The notes beneath the pieces were generated by a model. It saw only the letters and a program-made list of their open reading frames with translations. It ran no database searches and was not told the DNA's origin. A program made the position numbers and the translations under genes. This document shows positions 1-7,980 of a DNA stretch of 47,347 nt, one piece after another. The stretch lies in NCBI GenBank assembly GCA_947624435.1, contig CANQKE010000017.1, positions 1-47,347 on the forward strand, read 5' to 3'. The DNA comes from an uncultured Ruminiclostridium sp. (GTDB taxonomy: Bacteria; Bacillota; Clostridia; Oscillospirales; Ruminococcaceae). Each line of letters starts with the position of its first letter. The stretch's first letter is position 1.

Positions 1-243
1 CCCGCACCGCCGGAAACTACACCGCCGGCACCGGGTACTTCACCCGCACCGCCGGAAACTACACCTCCGGCAACGATACCGCCGGCAACGATACCTCCCC
101 AGACTCCTGTCACACCCGAGGATCCGTCGGATAATCCCGATACCGGCGTTAATGTCAACGGTACGGCGGCGCTCATCATGATGATGGCTTGTATGGGTTA
201 TGTATTCGACAGACTCATCAAAAACAAAAACAAAAAGAAATAA
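1..243 (+). CDS. C-terminal end of a cell-surface protein with sorting-like signal (partial)
   Basis: Frame 1 is open from the window edge to a TAA at 241-243, giving the last 80 residues; the start lies outside. About 40 residues of Pro/Thr-rich repeats (units like APPETTPPA) come first and look like a wall-spanning linker. Then come NPDTG, a hydrophobic stretch rich in Ala, Met and Ile, and a basic tail ending KNKNKKK. Motif, hydrophobic segment and charged tail is the order of a sortase signal, with NPDTG as a non-canonical LPxTG variant. The protein is therefore inferred to be exported and wall- or membrane-anchored. The N-terminal function cannot be seen. The DNA repeats here simply encode the linker. 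Confidence 0.7.
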   Translation, partial: PAPPETTPPAPGTSPAPPETTPPATIPPATIPPQTPVTPEDPSDNPDTGVNVNGTAALIMMMACMGYVFDRLIKNKNKKK

Positions 244-257
244 CTTACCGAAAGGAA

Positions 258-282
258 CCAAAGGGAGCATTGCTCCCTTTGG
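258..282 (+). terminator. Perfect 12-bp inverted repeat after the surface-protein gene
   Basis: Arms ccaaagggagca (258-269) and tgctccctttgg (271-282) are exact complements, so the real loop is about 3 nt. Only a weak T stretch (ATTTTG) follows, and the next start codon is 14 bases downstream. It may be a weak terminator or a partial read-through hairpin that sets expression of the next gene. Confidence 0.55.
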
Positions 283-295
283 CATTTTGTAGAGA

Positions 296-1669
296 ATGAA
301 AAAAGCGGAAGAAAAAAACTTAATATCGGCGGCGATACTGCTTGTGTTCTCGTCAGTGCTGCTTATAATTTCACTTATCGTGCTCAGTGCCGATAACGGC
401 GGGGGAGAACGCACGGTGCTGCGCGGCGACAGCTCAAAGGTGCTCAGCGACCGCCCGGACACGCTTATAATAGGCACGCAGTCTCAGGTAAGGGATATCC
501 ACCCGTATAAATACGACGACGACGTAGGGACGTATCTTAAAAAGCTGGTATTTACTCCGCTGCTGGAAATAAACAAAGAGGGCGGGACAGCCTACCGCGC
601 CGCTAAGGAGATAATTTTCTCCGACGGCGGAAGAAAGGCGAACGTTACCCTTGATACCGGCAGAAAATTCTCAAACGGGGATAATATCACGGCGGAAAAC
701 GTAAAAGCCTCTTACGAATGGTTTATCGGGCAGGAGACCTCATATTCCTCTTTGCTGGCGAATATCGAGGATATCAGCGTTTTAAGCGGGTCGGAGCTTG
801 CATTTTCCTTTAAGCTGCCGGATATAAAGAATATAGAGGTGTTCGATATCCCGCTGGTATACGATCCTATCGGCGACGGCAGCGATCGCACTTTTATCGG
901 CAGCGGAGATTACGTTATGACCTCTATGGCTTTGTACAGCGATATAACGCTTACGGCGGCCGCTCCTGACGCAAAATATAAAGAGGTGCTGCTGCAAAAG
1001 CTGAACTACGGCAGCTTTGAGGAGGAAACCAAAAAGCAGCAGGCGGATATTTTTGCCGCGAATAAGGGAGAGCATTTTGATATGCTTAAAAACTCCGGCG
1101 CGTATGACGTGATAGAAAGCGAGGAGGATTACGGCTATTATCTGCTGCTGAATATCCCCGACGAACAGCAAAGGGCGGCGATATGCAAAGCGGTAAGTAC
1201 CAAAAAGTTTTTCGACGACAGCTTTGACCAGGGGGTATATCCCGCGGGGATAGTGTCGGCTTATATAAAAGCGCCGAACTTCCGCTCTATCGTTTCCGGC
1301 GGCAGCTTTAAGGACGCGGACGGCTTTACGGTGCTATGCGGATATGACGCGCTGTCACTCAGCGTATTTGAAAAGCTCAGCGAGGTAATGGCGAAAAACG
1401 GTGTAACGGTCACCCGTATCCTCGGTGATAACGACGGAGTCAGCGAATACGAAGAGGATATGATGGTATATTACGGCAGCTATAAGCAGCTGATAACGTC
1501 GTCGGACGCGTCGGGCTTTTTCAATACCGAGCCTAACCTTGACGCAAAGGATTATTATCCCGCGCTGGAAAAATATCTCAGCGAACGAACGGATATAATC
1601 CCGCTCCAGAGGGATACCGGTTACACCGCAGTATTAGCGGGCACTAAGACCGATGACATTTTAGATTAA
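296..1669 (+). CDS. Extracellular solute-binding protein, family 5 (peptide/nickel type)
   Basis: A 457-residue protein with a short basic N-terminus and one hydrophobic segment (about residues 9-31) and no cysteine lipobox, so it is probably held by an uncleaved signal anchor. The segment FSNGDNITAENVKASYEW (about residues 123-140) matches the family 5 binding-protein hallmark (F-x-DG-x-x-[IV]-TA-x-DV). Such proteins bind peptides or metal chelates for ABC importers. At 457 residues it is shorter than typical DppA/OppA (500-550), and no permease or ATPase gene lies nearby, so the substrate is unknown and a sensory role is possible. The start is ATG with only a weak ribosome site (GTAGAG). 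A strong terminator follows. Confidence 0.65.
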   Translation: MKKAEEKNLISAAILLVFSSVLLIISLIVLSADNGGGERTVLRGDSSKVLSDRPDTLIIGTQSQVRDIHPYKYDDDVGTYLKKLVFTPLLEINKEGGTAYRAAKEIIFSDGGRKANVTLDTGRKFSNGDNITAENVKASYEWFIGQETSYSSLLANIEDISVLSGSELAFSFKLPDIKNIEVFDIPLVYDPIGDGSDRTFIGSGDYVMTSMALYSDITLTAAAPDAKYKEVLLQKLNYGSFEEETKKQQADIFAANKGEHFDMLKNSGAYDVIESEEDYGYYLLLNIPDEQQRAAICKAVSTKKFFDDSFDQGVYPAGIVSAYIKAPNFRSIVSGGSFKDADGFTVLCGYDALSLSVFEKLSEVMAKNGVTVTRILGDNDGVSEYEEDMMVYYGSYKQLITSSDASGFFNTEPNLDAKDYYPALEKYLSERTDIIPLQRDTGYTAVLAGTKTDDILD

Positions 1670-1674
1670 CAAAC

Positions 1675-1725
1675 AGGCGGTAATTTTACAGGATAATTCT
1701 TGTAAAATTTACCGCCTTATTTTTT
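1675..1725 (+). terminator. Intrinsic terminator of the solute-binding protein gene
   Basis: A long stem joins aggcggtaattttaca (1675-1690) to its complement at 1701-1717 with one bulged base. A T-rich run (TTATTTTTTC) follows. It isolates the upstream gene from the Nudix/folC operon. Confidence 0.85.
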
Positions 1726-1751
1726 CTTTGCTTAAAACTTTTCTTATGTTA

Positions 1752-1780
1752 TGGACAAACGCGAAAAAAAGTGTTATACT
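1752..1780 (+). promoter_or_regulatory. Sigma-A promoter of Nudix-folC operon
   Basis: TGGACA (1752-1757), 17-base spacer, TATACT (1775-1780), with an extended -10 TG at 1772-1773. The small palindrome actaa-aag-ttagt (1778-1790) overlaps the expected transcription start and could be an operator. Confidence 0.75.
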
Positions 1781-1825
1781 AAAAGTTAGTATAAATTTTT
1801 CGCAAGCGGAAAGGAGGGCGGCCGA

Positions 1826-2239
1826 ATGCAGGAGAAGTCATGCGGCGGGATAGTATACAGAAAATCCCACGGGAATACCGAAATACTGCTGATACGCCAT
1901 CAAAGAGCCGGATACTGGTCTTTTCCCAAAGGTCATGTCGAAGAGGGCGAGAGCGAGGAAGAGACCGCCGTGCGTGAGATAAAGGAAGAAACCAACATAG
2001 ACGTTGTTATCGATCCCGGCTTTCGTGAAGAGGTCATGTATTCGCCGCGCAGGGATTCCCGCAAGAAGGTGGTATATTTTGTCGCAAAGGCGAAAAACAA
2101 CGACGCCGTCCCGCAGGAGGGAGAGATCGCCGAGCTGCGCTGGGTGGAGATAGGGCAGGCGCAAAATTTCTTATTTTACGACAATGACAAGATAACCGCG
2201 ATCAAGGCAAGGAGCTTTCTTGCGCACTTTGATCTTTAA
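1826..2239 (+). CDS. Nudix hydrolase (MutT / Ap4A hydrolase-like)
   Basis: A 137-residue protein of usual Nudix length. The Nudix box is complete at about residues 37-59: G, five residues, E, seven residues, then REIKEE. It holds the glutamates that bind Mg. These enzymes split nucleoside diphosphates linked to another group; the N-terminal pattern (CGGIVYR, then LLIRH and WSFPKGH) resembles asymmetrical bis(5'-nucleosyl)-tetraphosphatases, but the substrate cannot be fixed from sequence. A strong AAGGAGGG site precedes the ATG. It is first in a two-gene operon with folC (20-base gap). Confidence 0.85.
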   Translation: MQEKSCGGIVYRKSHGNTEILLIRHQRAGYWSFPKGHVEEGESEEETAVREIKEETNIDVVIDPGFREEVMYSPRRDSRKKVVYFVAKAKNNDAVPQEGEIAELRWVEIGQAQNFLFYDNDKITAIKARSFLAHFDL

Positions 2240-2259
2240 TGCGTTGAAAGGCGGTCAGA

Positions 2260-3498
2260 ATGACTTACGATGAAGCGTTAGAATATATCGGGGGATTTAC
2301 CCGTTCCGGCTCGCCGATGAACGGGCTGGTACGGTTCGTTATCCTAATGAAAGAACTCGGCGACCCTCAGAATAATTTCAAGACGGTGCATGTAGCCGGC
2401 ACTAACGGAAAAGGCAGCGTCTGCGAGTATGTCTGCTGCGCTTTGCGGGAAAGCGGGAAAAGAGTGGGGCGCTTTACCTCTCCGTACATATCCTGCATAG
2501 AAGAACGCATACAGATAAACGGAAAGAACATTTCACGCGAGGCGTTCGCGTTACTTTGCGAAAAGGTAAAGGCGGCGGCGGACAGAACGGGCTTCGACGG
2601 GTATTCGCAGTTTGAAATGCTCTGCGCGATAGGTATGCTGTATTTTTCCATGGAGGAGACCGAGTACGTCGTGCTGGAGGTCGGCATAGGCGGAGCTTTG
2701 GACTGCACCAACATAGTTACTCCCGAAATATCGGTGATAACCTCGATAGGGCTTGACCACACCGATCTTTTAGGAAAGACCGTGGAGGAAATAGCCGCTC
2801 ACAAGGCGGGCATAATAAAACCCGGAGTGCCCTGCGTCTGCTCCTACGGTCAGCCGGAGGGTGCGCTGAAGGTGATAAACGACAAATGCAGGGAATACGG
2901 CACAACGCCGATATTGCCGTCGGAGAAAAGACTTGCCGTATTGCATATGGATATAAGCGACGTATTTTTCACATATAAGGGGCATAATTATCACGGGGTG
3001 ATGTCCGGAGAGCATCAGCTTAAAAATCTCACCTGCGCGATAGAGGTATGCGAGGCGCTCGGATTAAAGTACGGCGATATTTTCAGCGGCATAGAAAAAG
3101 CAAAGCTTGCCGCGCGGCTGGAGCATATCAATGCCGACGGCGCGGAATATATCCTAGACGGCGCGCATAATCCCCCCGCTATAGACGCGTGCGTTGAGCT
3201 TATAAAAATGTCCGGTAAGAAAAAGCACGCCGTTATCGGTATGCTTTCCCGCAAAAACTGGCAGGATTGCCTTGAAAAGCTGCTGCCGAACGTCGATTTT
3301 GTGACGTTTACCGACGATTTCGCGCCGGACGCGGTGACGGTGGGTACTTTGGTAAAATACGCCGAAAAATACGGTGTCAAGGCGCAGACCGCCGATACTC
3401 TTGCCGACGCGCTAGGCACGGTAAAAAACGACGAGCTCGGCGTTGTTACCGGCTCGCTTTATCTTGCGGGAAAAGCAAGAAAATTACTTTTATCGTAA
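2260..3498 (+). CDS. folC: Bifunctional folylpolyglutamate synthase / dihydrofolate synthase
   Basis: A 412-residue Mur-ligase-family enzyme that adds glutamate to (dihydro)folates with ATP in the cytoplasm. The P-loop GTNGKGSV is at about residues 47-54. The domain-2 motifs EVGIGG, ARLEHI and LDGAHNP are all present, and the length is normal for FolC. The ATG follows AAAGGCGG at a good distance. It is co-transcribed with the Nudix gene upstream, with no other folate gene alongside. Its stop codon touches a stem-loop (3498-3522) that probably ends the transcript and is also the first hairpin of a dispersed repeat. Confidence 0.93.
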   Translation: MTYDEALEYIGGFTRSGSPMNGLVRFVILMKELGDPQNNFKTVHVAGTNGKGSVCEYVCCALRESGKRVGRFTSPYISCIEERIQINGKNISREAFALLCEKVKAAADRTGFDGYSQFEMLCAIGMLYFSMEETEYVVLEVGIGGALDCTNIVTPEISVITSIGLDHTDLLGKTVEEIAAHKAGIIKPGVPCVCSYGQPEGALKVINDKCREYGTTPILPSEKRLAVLHMDISDVFFTYKGHNYHGVMSGEHQLKNLTCAIEVCEALGLKYGDIFSGIEKAKLAARLEHINADGAEYILDGAHNPPAIDACVELIKMSGKKKHAVIGMLSRKNWQDCLEKLLPNVDFVTFTDDFAPDAVTVGTLVKYAEKYGVKAQTADTLADALGTVKNDELGVVTGSLYLAGKARKLLLS

Positions 3499-3613
3499 GT
3501 CTGAAAATAAAATTTTCAGACTGTGAATTTTGTGCTTTGCTGAGTACGGTCAGCAATTTTGCTTCGCAAAACCTCACAAAATTCAAAAGTAGAAATGCTT
3601 GCTTTGCAAGCAT
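3498..3613 (+). repeat. Structured dispersed repeat, copy 1
   Basis: A 116-bp element starting at the end of folC. Hairpin I is agtctgaaaat/attttcagact (3498-3522). Then comes an outer stem gaattttgtg/cacaaaattc enclosing gctga/tcagc and ttttgc/gcaaaa hairpins, and finally atgcttgc/gcaagcat (3595-3613). A second copy lies on the minus strand at 14911-15027, with 12 mismatches over the 91 aligned bases after hairpin I. Several mismatches are paired and keep the stems. Hairpin I may also terminate folC. Confidence 0.85.
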
Positions 3614-3617
3614 GGTC

Positions 3618-3653
3618 AAAAAAATGACCGTCCGCAATTAAATTACGGACGGT
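3618..3653 (-). terminator. Intrinsic terminator of rnpB
   Basis: On the minus strand, accgtccg and cggacggt pair (plus positions 3627-3634 and 3646-3653). A run of seven T follows almost at once (plus-strand A run 3618-3624). It lies directly downstream of the RNase P RNA. Confidence 0.85.
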
Positions 3654-3656
3654 ATC

Positions 3657-3992
3657 GCAACTTTATCTGTAAGCCGGGTTCTGTCGGGTGCGGTCATCTA
3701 TCTAGGCCTTTCGTCGCCGAAAGGCTCAAGCCGCCTTAATCCGGGACCGCCGAGCAAGCGGTTTATCCCCGGAACCAATCGGCGTTGCATCGGATAGGGT
3801 TTACAGGCGGCAACGGTCTCCCGTCCCGCGGTGAGCTCTTACCTCGCCTTTCCACCCTTACACCAAAAGGTGCGGTATATTTCTGTTGCACTAGCCCTAG
3901 AGTCGCCTCCGGCTGCCGTTAGCAGCTATCCTGCTCTGTGATGCCCGGACTTTCCTCACGGATCACTCCCCGCGACCGCACAATAGAGTTGC
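3657..3992 (-). ncRNA. rnpB: RNase P RNA (bacterial type A)
   Basis: The catalytic RNA that removes 5' leaders from tRNA precursors. Read on the minus strand it contains the P4-region signature GAGGAAAGTCCGGGC (about 3940-3955), the GTAAACCC loop near 3800 that pairs with tRNA CCA, and the 3' signature ACAGAACCCGGCTTACAG. The end helix P1 pairs agttgc (3987-3992) with gcaact (3657-3662), which sets the boundaries to within a few bases. Its length (about 336 nt) and layout fit type A rather than the Bacillus type B. A promoter sits at the right distance upstream and a terminator directly downstream, so it is an independent unit. Confidence 0.95.
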
Positions 3993-3998
3993 TTTATT

Positions 3999-4027
3999 AT
4001 TTTATCACATTCCGGCGAAGATGTCAA
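3999..4027 (-). promoter_or_regulatory. Promoter of rnpB
   Basis: On the minus strand TTGACA (plus 4022-4027), 17-base spacer, TAAAAT (plus 3999-4004). The predicted start, 7 bases past the -10, is at 3992, exactly where the P1 helix begins. Confidence 0.88.
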
Positions 4028-4052
4028 CGCCGCTTAGAAAGGAGCATATACC

Positions 4053-5408
4053 CTGGCTTTTAAGAAAATGGATCGGGAACAAGTTCAGAAGATATGGCTC
4101 GCGCTGTACGGAGCGGGTCTTATCGCTGTGGGCATAACCATATTGGTACAGGGGCAGTTTTTATTGTTTCCCGCCGCGCAGATAGGCGGAGCGGTCATAA
4201 TGTTCAACGGCCTGCACCAGATAATAAGGGCGTATGTAAAAAAGCAGCGCATACCTTTGATAAGCGGTCTGGGCTTTCTTTTGCTGGGCGCGGTGACGGT
4301 GTTTGTACCGGGTATGACGCTAGGGCTGCTGACGCTCGCTTTGTCGCTTTACGTATTGTTAAACGCCGCGGTAAAGCTGATAGATTTTATTTCCGCGCTG
4401 AGAAATAAGATAGCTCCGGACGATATTTTTGCGGACTTTTTCGCGTTCATTTCGTTTTTGACTTTCGGTGTTATCATGCTGTTCGGCTCGTTTTACAGCC
4501 AGAGGATGCTGCTGCTGATAAGCGGCATTTACTGCGTATTGTACGGACTTACCGAGCTGACGGATTTTGTGCGGGAGGTGATACCCAACAGGGCGAAGAC
4601 CGCTATGCGCCGCAAGATACGGGTATCGCTGCCGCTGTTCATCTCGACGTTTTTCCCGCTGGGCGTGCTTAAAAATTATCAGAAGCGTTTAGATTCCCGT
4701 GAGATAGATATAGAAAAGCTGCTTGCCGAGGAAAAGGCGAACGACGACGACGCAAAGCCGAATATCCATGTGCTGATCCATGTTTCCGGCGACGGAGTGG
4801 GGATAATGGGGCACTGCGATCTGTACGTCGACGGCGAGGTGCTGTCCTACGGCAATTACGACGAAAGCTCCGCTCGGCTCTTCAATGCGCTGGGCGATGG
4901 CGTTATGTTCGTTTCGGAATTTGACAAGTACATAAATTTCAGCGTTTACAGCGATAAACAGATGGTGTTCGATTACGGACTTAAGCTTTCGGACGAACAG
5001 ATAGCGCGGGTGCGCGAGGAGATAAAACGGATAAAAAACTCTGTCTATCGCTGGAAGCCGCCGTATCAGCGCGCATTAGAGCGCGGGGAGGAAGCAAAGC
5101 CGGAGGATTTCACCGATTACTGTTCCGGACTGTGGCACGGCACCGACGCGAAGTTCTATAAATTCCGCAGCGGCAAATTCCGCTCCTACTGCGTAATGAG
5201 TACCAACTGCGTGCTGCTTGCCGACAGCATACTAAGCAAGGCGGGCACAGATATAATAAAGATCGTCGGCATAATCAGCCCCGGTGCGTATTACGACTAC
5301 CTCCAGCGGGAATATCTGCTGGAAAACGGTCTGGTGGTAAGCCGGGATATTTACAGCAAGTATAATGTCGCGGAGAGTACCCCGCAGGCTTTACCAGCGT
5401 CCGATTGA
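4053..5408 (+). CDS. DUF308/HdeD-like membrane protein with possible papain-like C-terminal domain
   Basis: About 451 residues. The N-terminal 175 residues hold some six hydrophobic helices in the paired pattern of DUF308/HdeD proteins. A basic cytoplasmic-like stretch (about 175-235) and a soluble C-terminal domain follow. That domain has a histidine in a MGHCDLYVDG segment and a later NC in STNCVLLADS, which resembles permuted NlpC/P60 or DUF4105-type folds; this is inference. Start choice: the first ATG (4068) has no ribosome site, but an in-frame CTG at 4053 lies 8 bases after AAAGGAG, so CTG is preferred. No recognised partner; it is divergent from rnpB. Confidence 0.6.
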   Translation: MAFKKMDREQVQKIWLALYGAGLIAVGITILVQGQFLLFPAAQIGGAVIMFNGLHQIIRAYVKKQRIPLISGLGFLLLGAVTVFVPGMTLGLLTLALSLYVLLNAAVKLIDFISALRNKIAPDDIFADFFAFISFLTFGVIMLFGSFYSQRMLLLISGIYCVLYGLTELTDFVREVIPNRAKTAMRRKIRVSLPLFISTFFPLGVLKNYQKRLDSREIDIEKLLAEEKANDDDAKPNIHVLIHVSGDGVGIMGHCDLYVDGEVLSYGNYDESSARLFNALGDGVMFVSEFDKYINFSVYSDKQMVFDYGLKLSDEQIARVREEIKRIKNSVYRWKPPYQRALERGEEAKPEDFTDYCSGLWHGTDAKFYKFRSGKFRSYCVMSTNCVLLADSILSKAGTDIIKIVGIISPGAYYDYLQREYLLENGLVVSRDIYSKYNVAESTPQALPASD

Positions 5409-5446
5409 GGTTTTTGTGTAAATTTGGTGTAATTTGTCTGTTTAGC

Positions 5447-5475
5447 TTGTTTTTTGTAAAGCGGTGTGGTATACT
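5447..5475 (+). promoter_or_regulatory. Promoter of the DHHW-FkbH-ACP operon
   Basis: TTGTTT (5447-5452), 17-base spacer, TATACT (5470-5475). The start codon of the first lipoprotein is 57 bases downstream of the -10. No terminator was seen between the preceding gene and this promoter. Confidence 0.7.
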
Positions 5476-5532
5476 TATATTTATTCGATGATGAATGAAT
5501 ATGTTTCCGATTTTGAAAGGAGTATATATTAT

Positions 5533-6711
5533 ATGAAAAAGAGAAAACATGTTATTATTCCGGCATTGATGCTTTCCGCCGTTATGCTTTCGGGCTGCGG
5601 TCAGCAGGGGACTTCCTCAGTTGAAAGCAGCGCAGCGCCGGAAAGCTCTGCCGCCTCTTCATCCGATGATGAAAGTATAGTGATATCTTTCCCCAACTCG
5701 TCCGATGAGGAAAGCTCCGGGAAGGAAAGCTCGGTACAGGAAAGCTCGGCAGAAGAAAGCTCCGTGGTAGAAAGCACCGGCGGCAATAATCTCACCCAGG
5801 GCGCGGAGGGCGTAATGACCAACGGTCTGCTCAAGATGACCGATTCTACCGGACATGTATGGGGGATATCCCTTTACGGCGGCGGCAGCGGCGATAACTA
5901 TGCGTCGTATCTTAATCAGTTCAAGAAAAAGGTCGGCGATACCGTAAATGTGTTCAATATGGTAGTACCTACCCAAAGCGCGTTTTACACTCCGGAGGAG
6001 TTCGCCGATTACAACGCCAGCCACTTAAATTCCATAAACAGCATAGCAAATCAGCTTGACGGGGTAATAAACGTGGACGCGTACAGCGCGCTCGAGGCGC
6101 ACACCGACGAATATATCTATACCCGCACCGATCACCACTGGATGCCGCTCGGCGCATATTATGCAGCAAAGGCGTTCTGTGAAACGGCGCAGGTGGATAT
6201 AAAGCCGCTGGACACCTATAAAAAATACGAGGTAGAGGGCTTTGTAGGCTCGATGTACAGATTTTCCGACTACGATCCGGATATAGCAAACGACCCGGAG
6301 GTATTCACCTATTACGTGCCGTCTACCGACCACACCGCGACCTATTACACCACCTCCTTTGAAGAGGATTATGATTCCAGATTTATCAAGAGCATATTTG
6401 TAGACCAGCCCGTAAGCGGCAGCTATTCTATATTCATGGGCGGCGATGAAAAGATAGTAAAGGCCGAGACCGACAACAAAAACGGCAGAAAGCTCTGCGT
6501 GTTCAAGGACAGCTACGGCAACGCCGAGATACCGTTTTATATAGACGGATTCGAGGAAATATATATCTGTGACATCAGATATTTCGATAACCTTAAGGGC
6601 TCGGAATTTGTCAAGGAAAACGGCATAACCGACGTATTGTTTACCATGTGTACCTTCTCCGCAGTCGGTGAAAATGCCGAGTGCATAAAGACAAACCATA
6701 TCTGTGAATAA
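5533..6711 (+). CDS. DHHW-family lipoprotein (AlgJ/AlgX-like SGNH), first copy
   Basis: A 392-residue exported lipoprotein. A basic N-terminus and hydrophobic helix end in the lipobox LSGC (Cys22). A Ser/Glu-rich linker with repeated ESS units (about 25-85) follows, as in proteins that span the wall. The globular part carries TDHHW (DHHW at 200-203) and a later KDSYGN (Ser327). These match the Asp-His pair and nucleophilic serine of the SGNH-like acyltransferase/esterase fold of AlgJ and AlgX, which O-acetylate exopolysaccharide. The start is ATG 5533, after AAAGGAG. It is paralogous to the next gene and heads the operon. The acceptor substrate is unknown. Confidence 0.82.
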   Translation: MKKRKHVIIPALMLSAVMLSGCGQQGTSSVESSAAPESSAASSSDDESIVISFPNSSDEESSGKESSVQESSAEESSVVESTGGNNLTQGAEGVMTNGLLKMTDSTGHVWGISLYGGGSGDNYASYLNQFKKKVGDTVNVFNMVVPTQSAFYTPEEFADYNASHLNSINSIANQLDGVINVDAYSALEAHTDEYIYTRTDHHWMPLGAYYAAKAFCETAQVDIKPLDTYKKYEVEGFVGSMYRFSDYDPDIANDPEVFTYYVPSTDHTATYYTTSFEEDYDSRFIKSIFVDQPVSGSYSIFMGGDEKIVKAETDNKNGRKLCVFKDSYGNAEIPFYIDGFEEIYICDIRYFDNLKGSEFVKENGITDVLFTMCTFSAVGENAECIKTNHICE

Positions 6712-6723
6712 ACGGTGAGATAT

Positions 6724-7980
6724 ATGAAGAAGATCAGAATGGCGGCAGCGATACTTACAGCGGCGCTGCTGTGCGGCTGCAACACCTACGACCCGATGGA
6801 CGTTACGCCGGATACTACCGCTTCCTTAACGGAGAGCACTCCGGCGGTAACAACGCCCGCCCCGAAAACCGACGGCACGCCTGCTCAGTCGCCTGACAGC
6901 ACACCCGCGCCGGAACCCAACAATGAGGAAACCACGGTGCAGACCACGTCGGAGCAGACAAAGCAGACCACCACCGTCCCTCCGATAGCGGTGGCTACTA
7001 CCACTAAAGCGCCCGCTACCAAGCCTCCCGCTACCGACCCGCCCGCTACCACCGTAAAGCAGGACAGCAAGATAAACAGCTACCGTAAGATAGGCGGGAG
7101 CGGTATATTAGTCGCGGGGATAAATAATCACTACTGGGGGATAATGTTCTTCGGCGGGACGTACGGCTACTGCGATATGTATGTAAACAGCGTAAAGCAG
7201 TTCCAGGCGGCGCTGCCGGAGGTGAACGTATGCTCGATGGTGATACCCACCTCGGTGGATTTTTACAATCCGGAGGATTACCGCGGCTACAGCGAGCTGC
7301 AAAAGGATAAGATAGAATACATAGAGGATAAGCTGGAAAATACCGGCGTTACCAACATAAAGGTGTACGACGTACTGTCGCGCCATACCGACGAGCCGAT
7401 ATACGCGCGCACCGACCATCACTGGATGCCGCTCGGCGCGTATTATGCCGCGCAGAAATTCTGCACCGACTTAAACCTCCCAATATCAAAGCTGGATAAA
7501 TACAAGGCGGTCACCTGTCCGGGGTATGTCGGCTCGATGTATTATTATTCCGAGGACGAAAAGCTGACCACCGATCCGGAGGATTACACAGTGTACTATT
7601 CTCCCAACGCCGATAAGCTGGAAACGACCTATTACGACGTTTATTATTCAAACGGCTACGACAGCGATCTGTTCATCGTGGACGACGCGAGCAGTTATTA
7701 TCTGACCTTTTTGGGCGGTGACGACAAGATGACCCACGTTAAGACTAACGTCAAAAACGGGCGTAATCTTGTTGTGATAAAGGAAAGCTACGGTAACGCG
7801 CTGATACCGTTTTTGACCGAGGCGTTCGAGAATATCTACGTTATCGACCTTAGGTATTGCGAGATAAACGCGGTGAACTTCTGCAAAAAGGTAAAGGCTA
7901 CCGACCTGCTGTTCGCTAACTGCGCGTATACCACGGCGGGCGGCAACTGTGAATATTTCGACTATATAAGGACTTTGTGA
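6724..7980 (+). CDS. DHHW-family lipoprotein (AlgJ/AlgX-like SGNH), second copy
   Basis: A 418-residue lipoprotein: hydrophobic leader, lipobox LCGC (Cys19), then a long Thr/Pro-rich linker (about 22-120) with PATKPPATDPPAT-type repeats. The catalytic part is clearly related to the upstream gene: TDHHW (DHHW at 231-234), the following MPLGAYYAA, and KESYGN (Ser355; Glu replaces the Asp before Ser). A duplication followed by linker replacement explains the pair. The ATG at 6724 follows GGTGAG closely. It sits 12 bases after the first copy and overlaps the FkbH gene by 4 bases, so the genes are surely co-transcribed. Confidence 0.82.
   Translation: MKKIRMAAAILTAALLCGCNTYDPMDVTPDTTASLTESTPAVTTPAPKTDGTPAQSPDSTPAPEPNNEETTVQTTSEQTKQTTTVPPIAVATTTKAPATKPPATDPPATTVKQDSKINSYRKIGGSGILVAGINNHYWGIMFFGGTYGYCDMYVNSVKQFQAALPEVNVCSMVIPTSVDFYNPEDYRGYSELQKDKIEYIEDKLENTGVTNIKVYDVLSRHTDEPIYARTDHHWMPLGAYYAAQKFCTDLNLPISKLDKYKAVTCPGYVGSMYYYSEDEKLTTDPEDYTVYYSPNADKLETTYYDVYYSNGYDSDLFIVDDASSYYLTFLGGDDKMTHVKTNVKNGRNLVVIKESYGNALIPFLTEAFENIYVIDLRYCEINAVNFCKKVKATDLLFANCAYTTAGGNCEYFDYIRTL

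Noticed and set aside
1-125. Tandem repeats ccggaaactacaccgcc-like, possible CRISPR or VNTR
   Set aside because: They are in frame and encode the Pro/Thr linker of a surface protein; spacing and lack of unique spacers exclude CRISPR.
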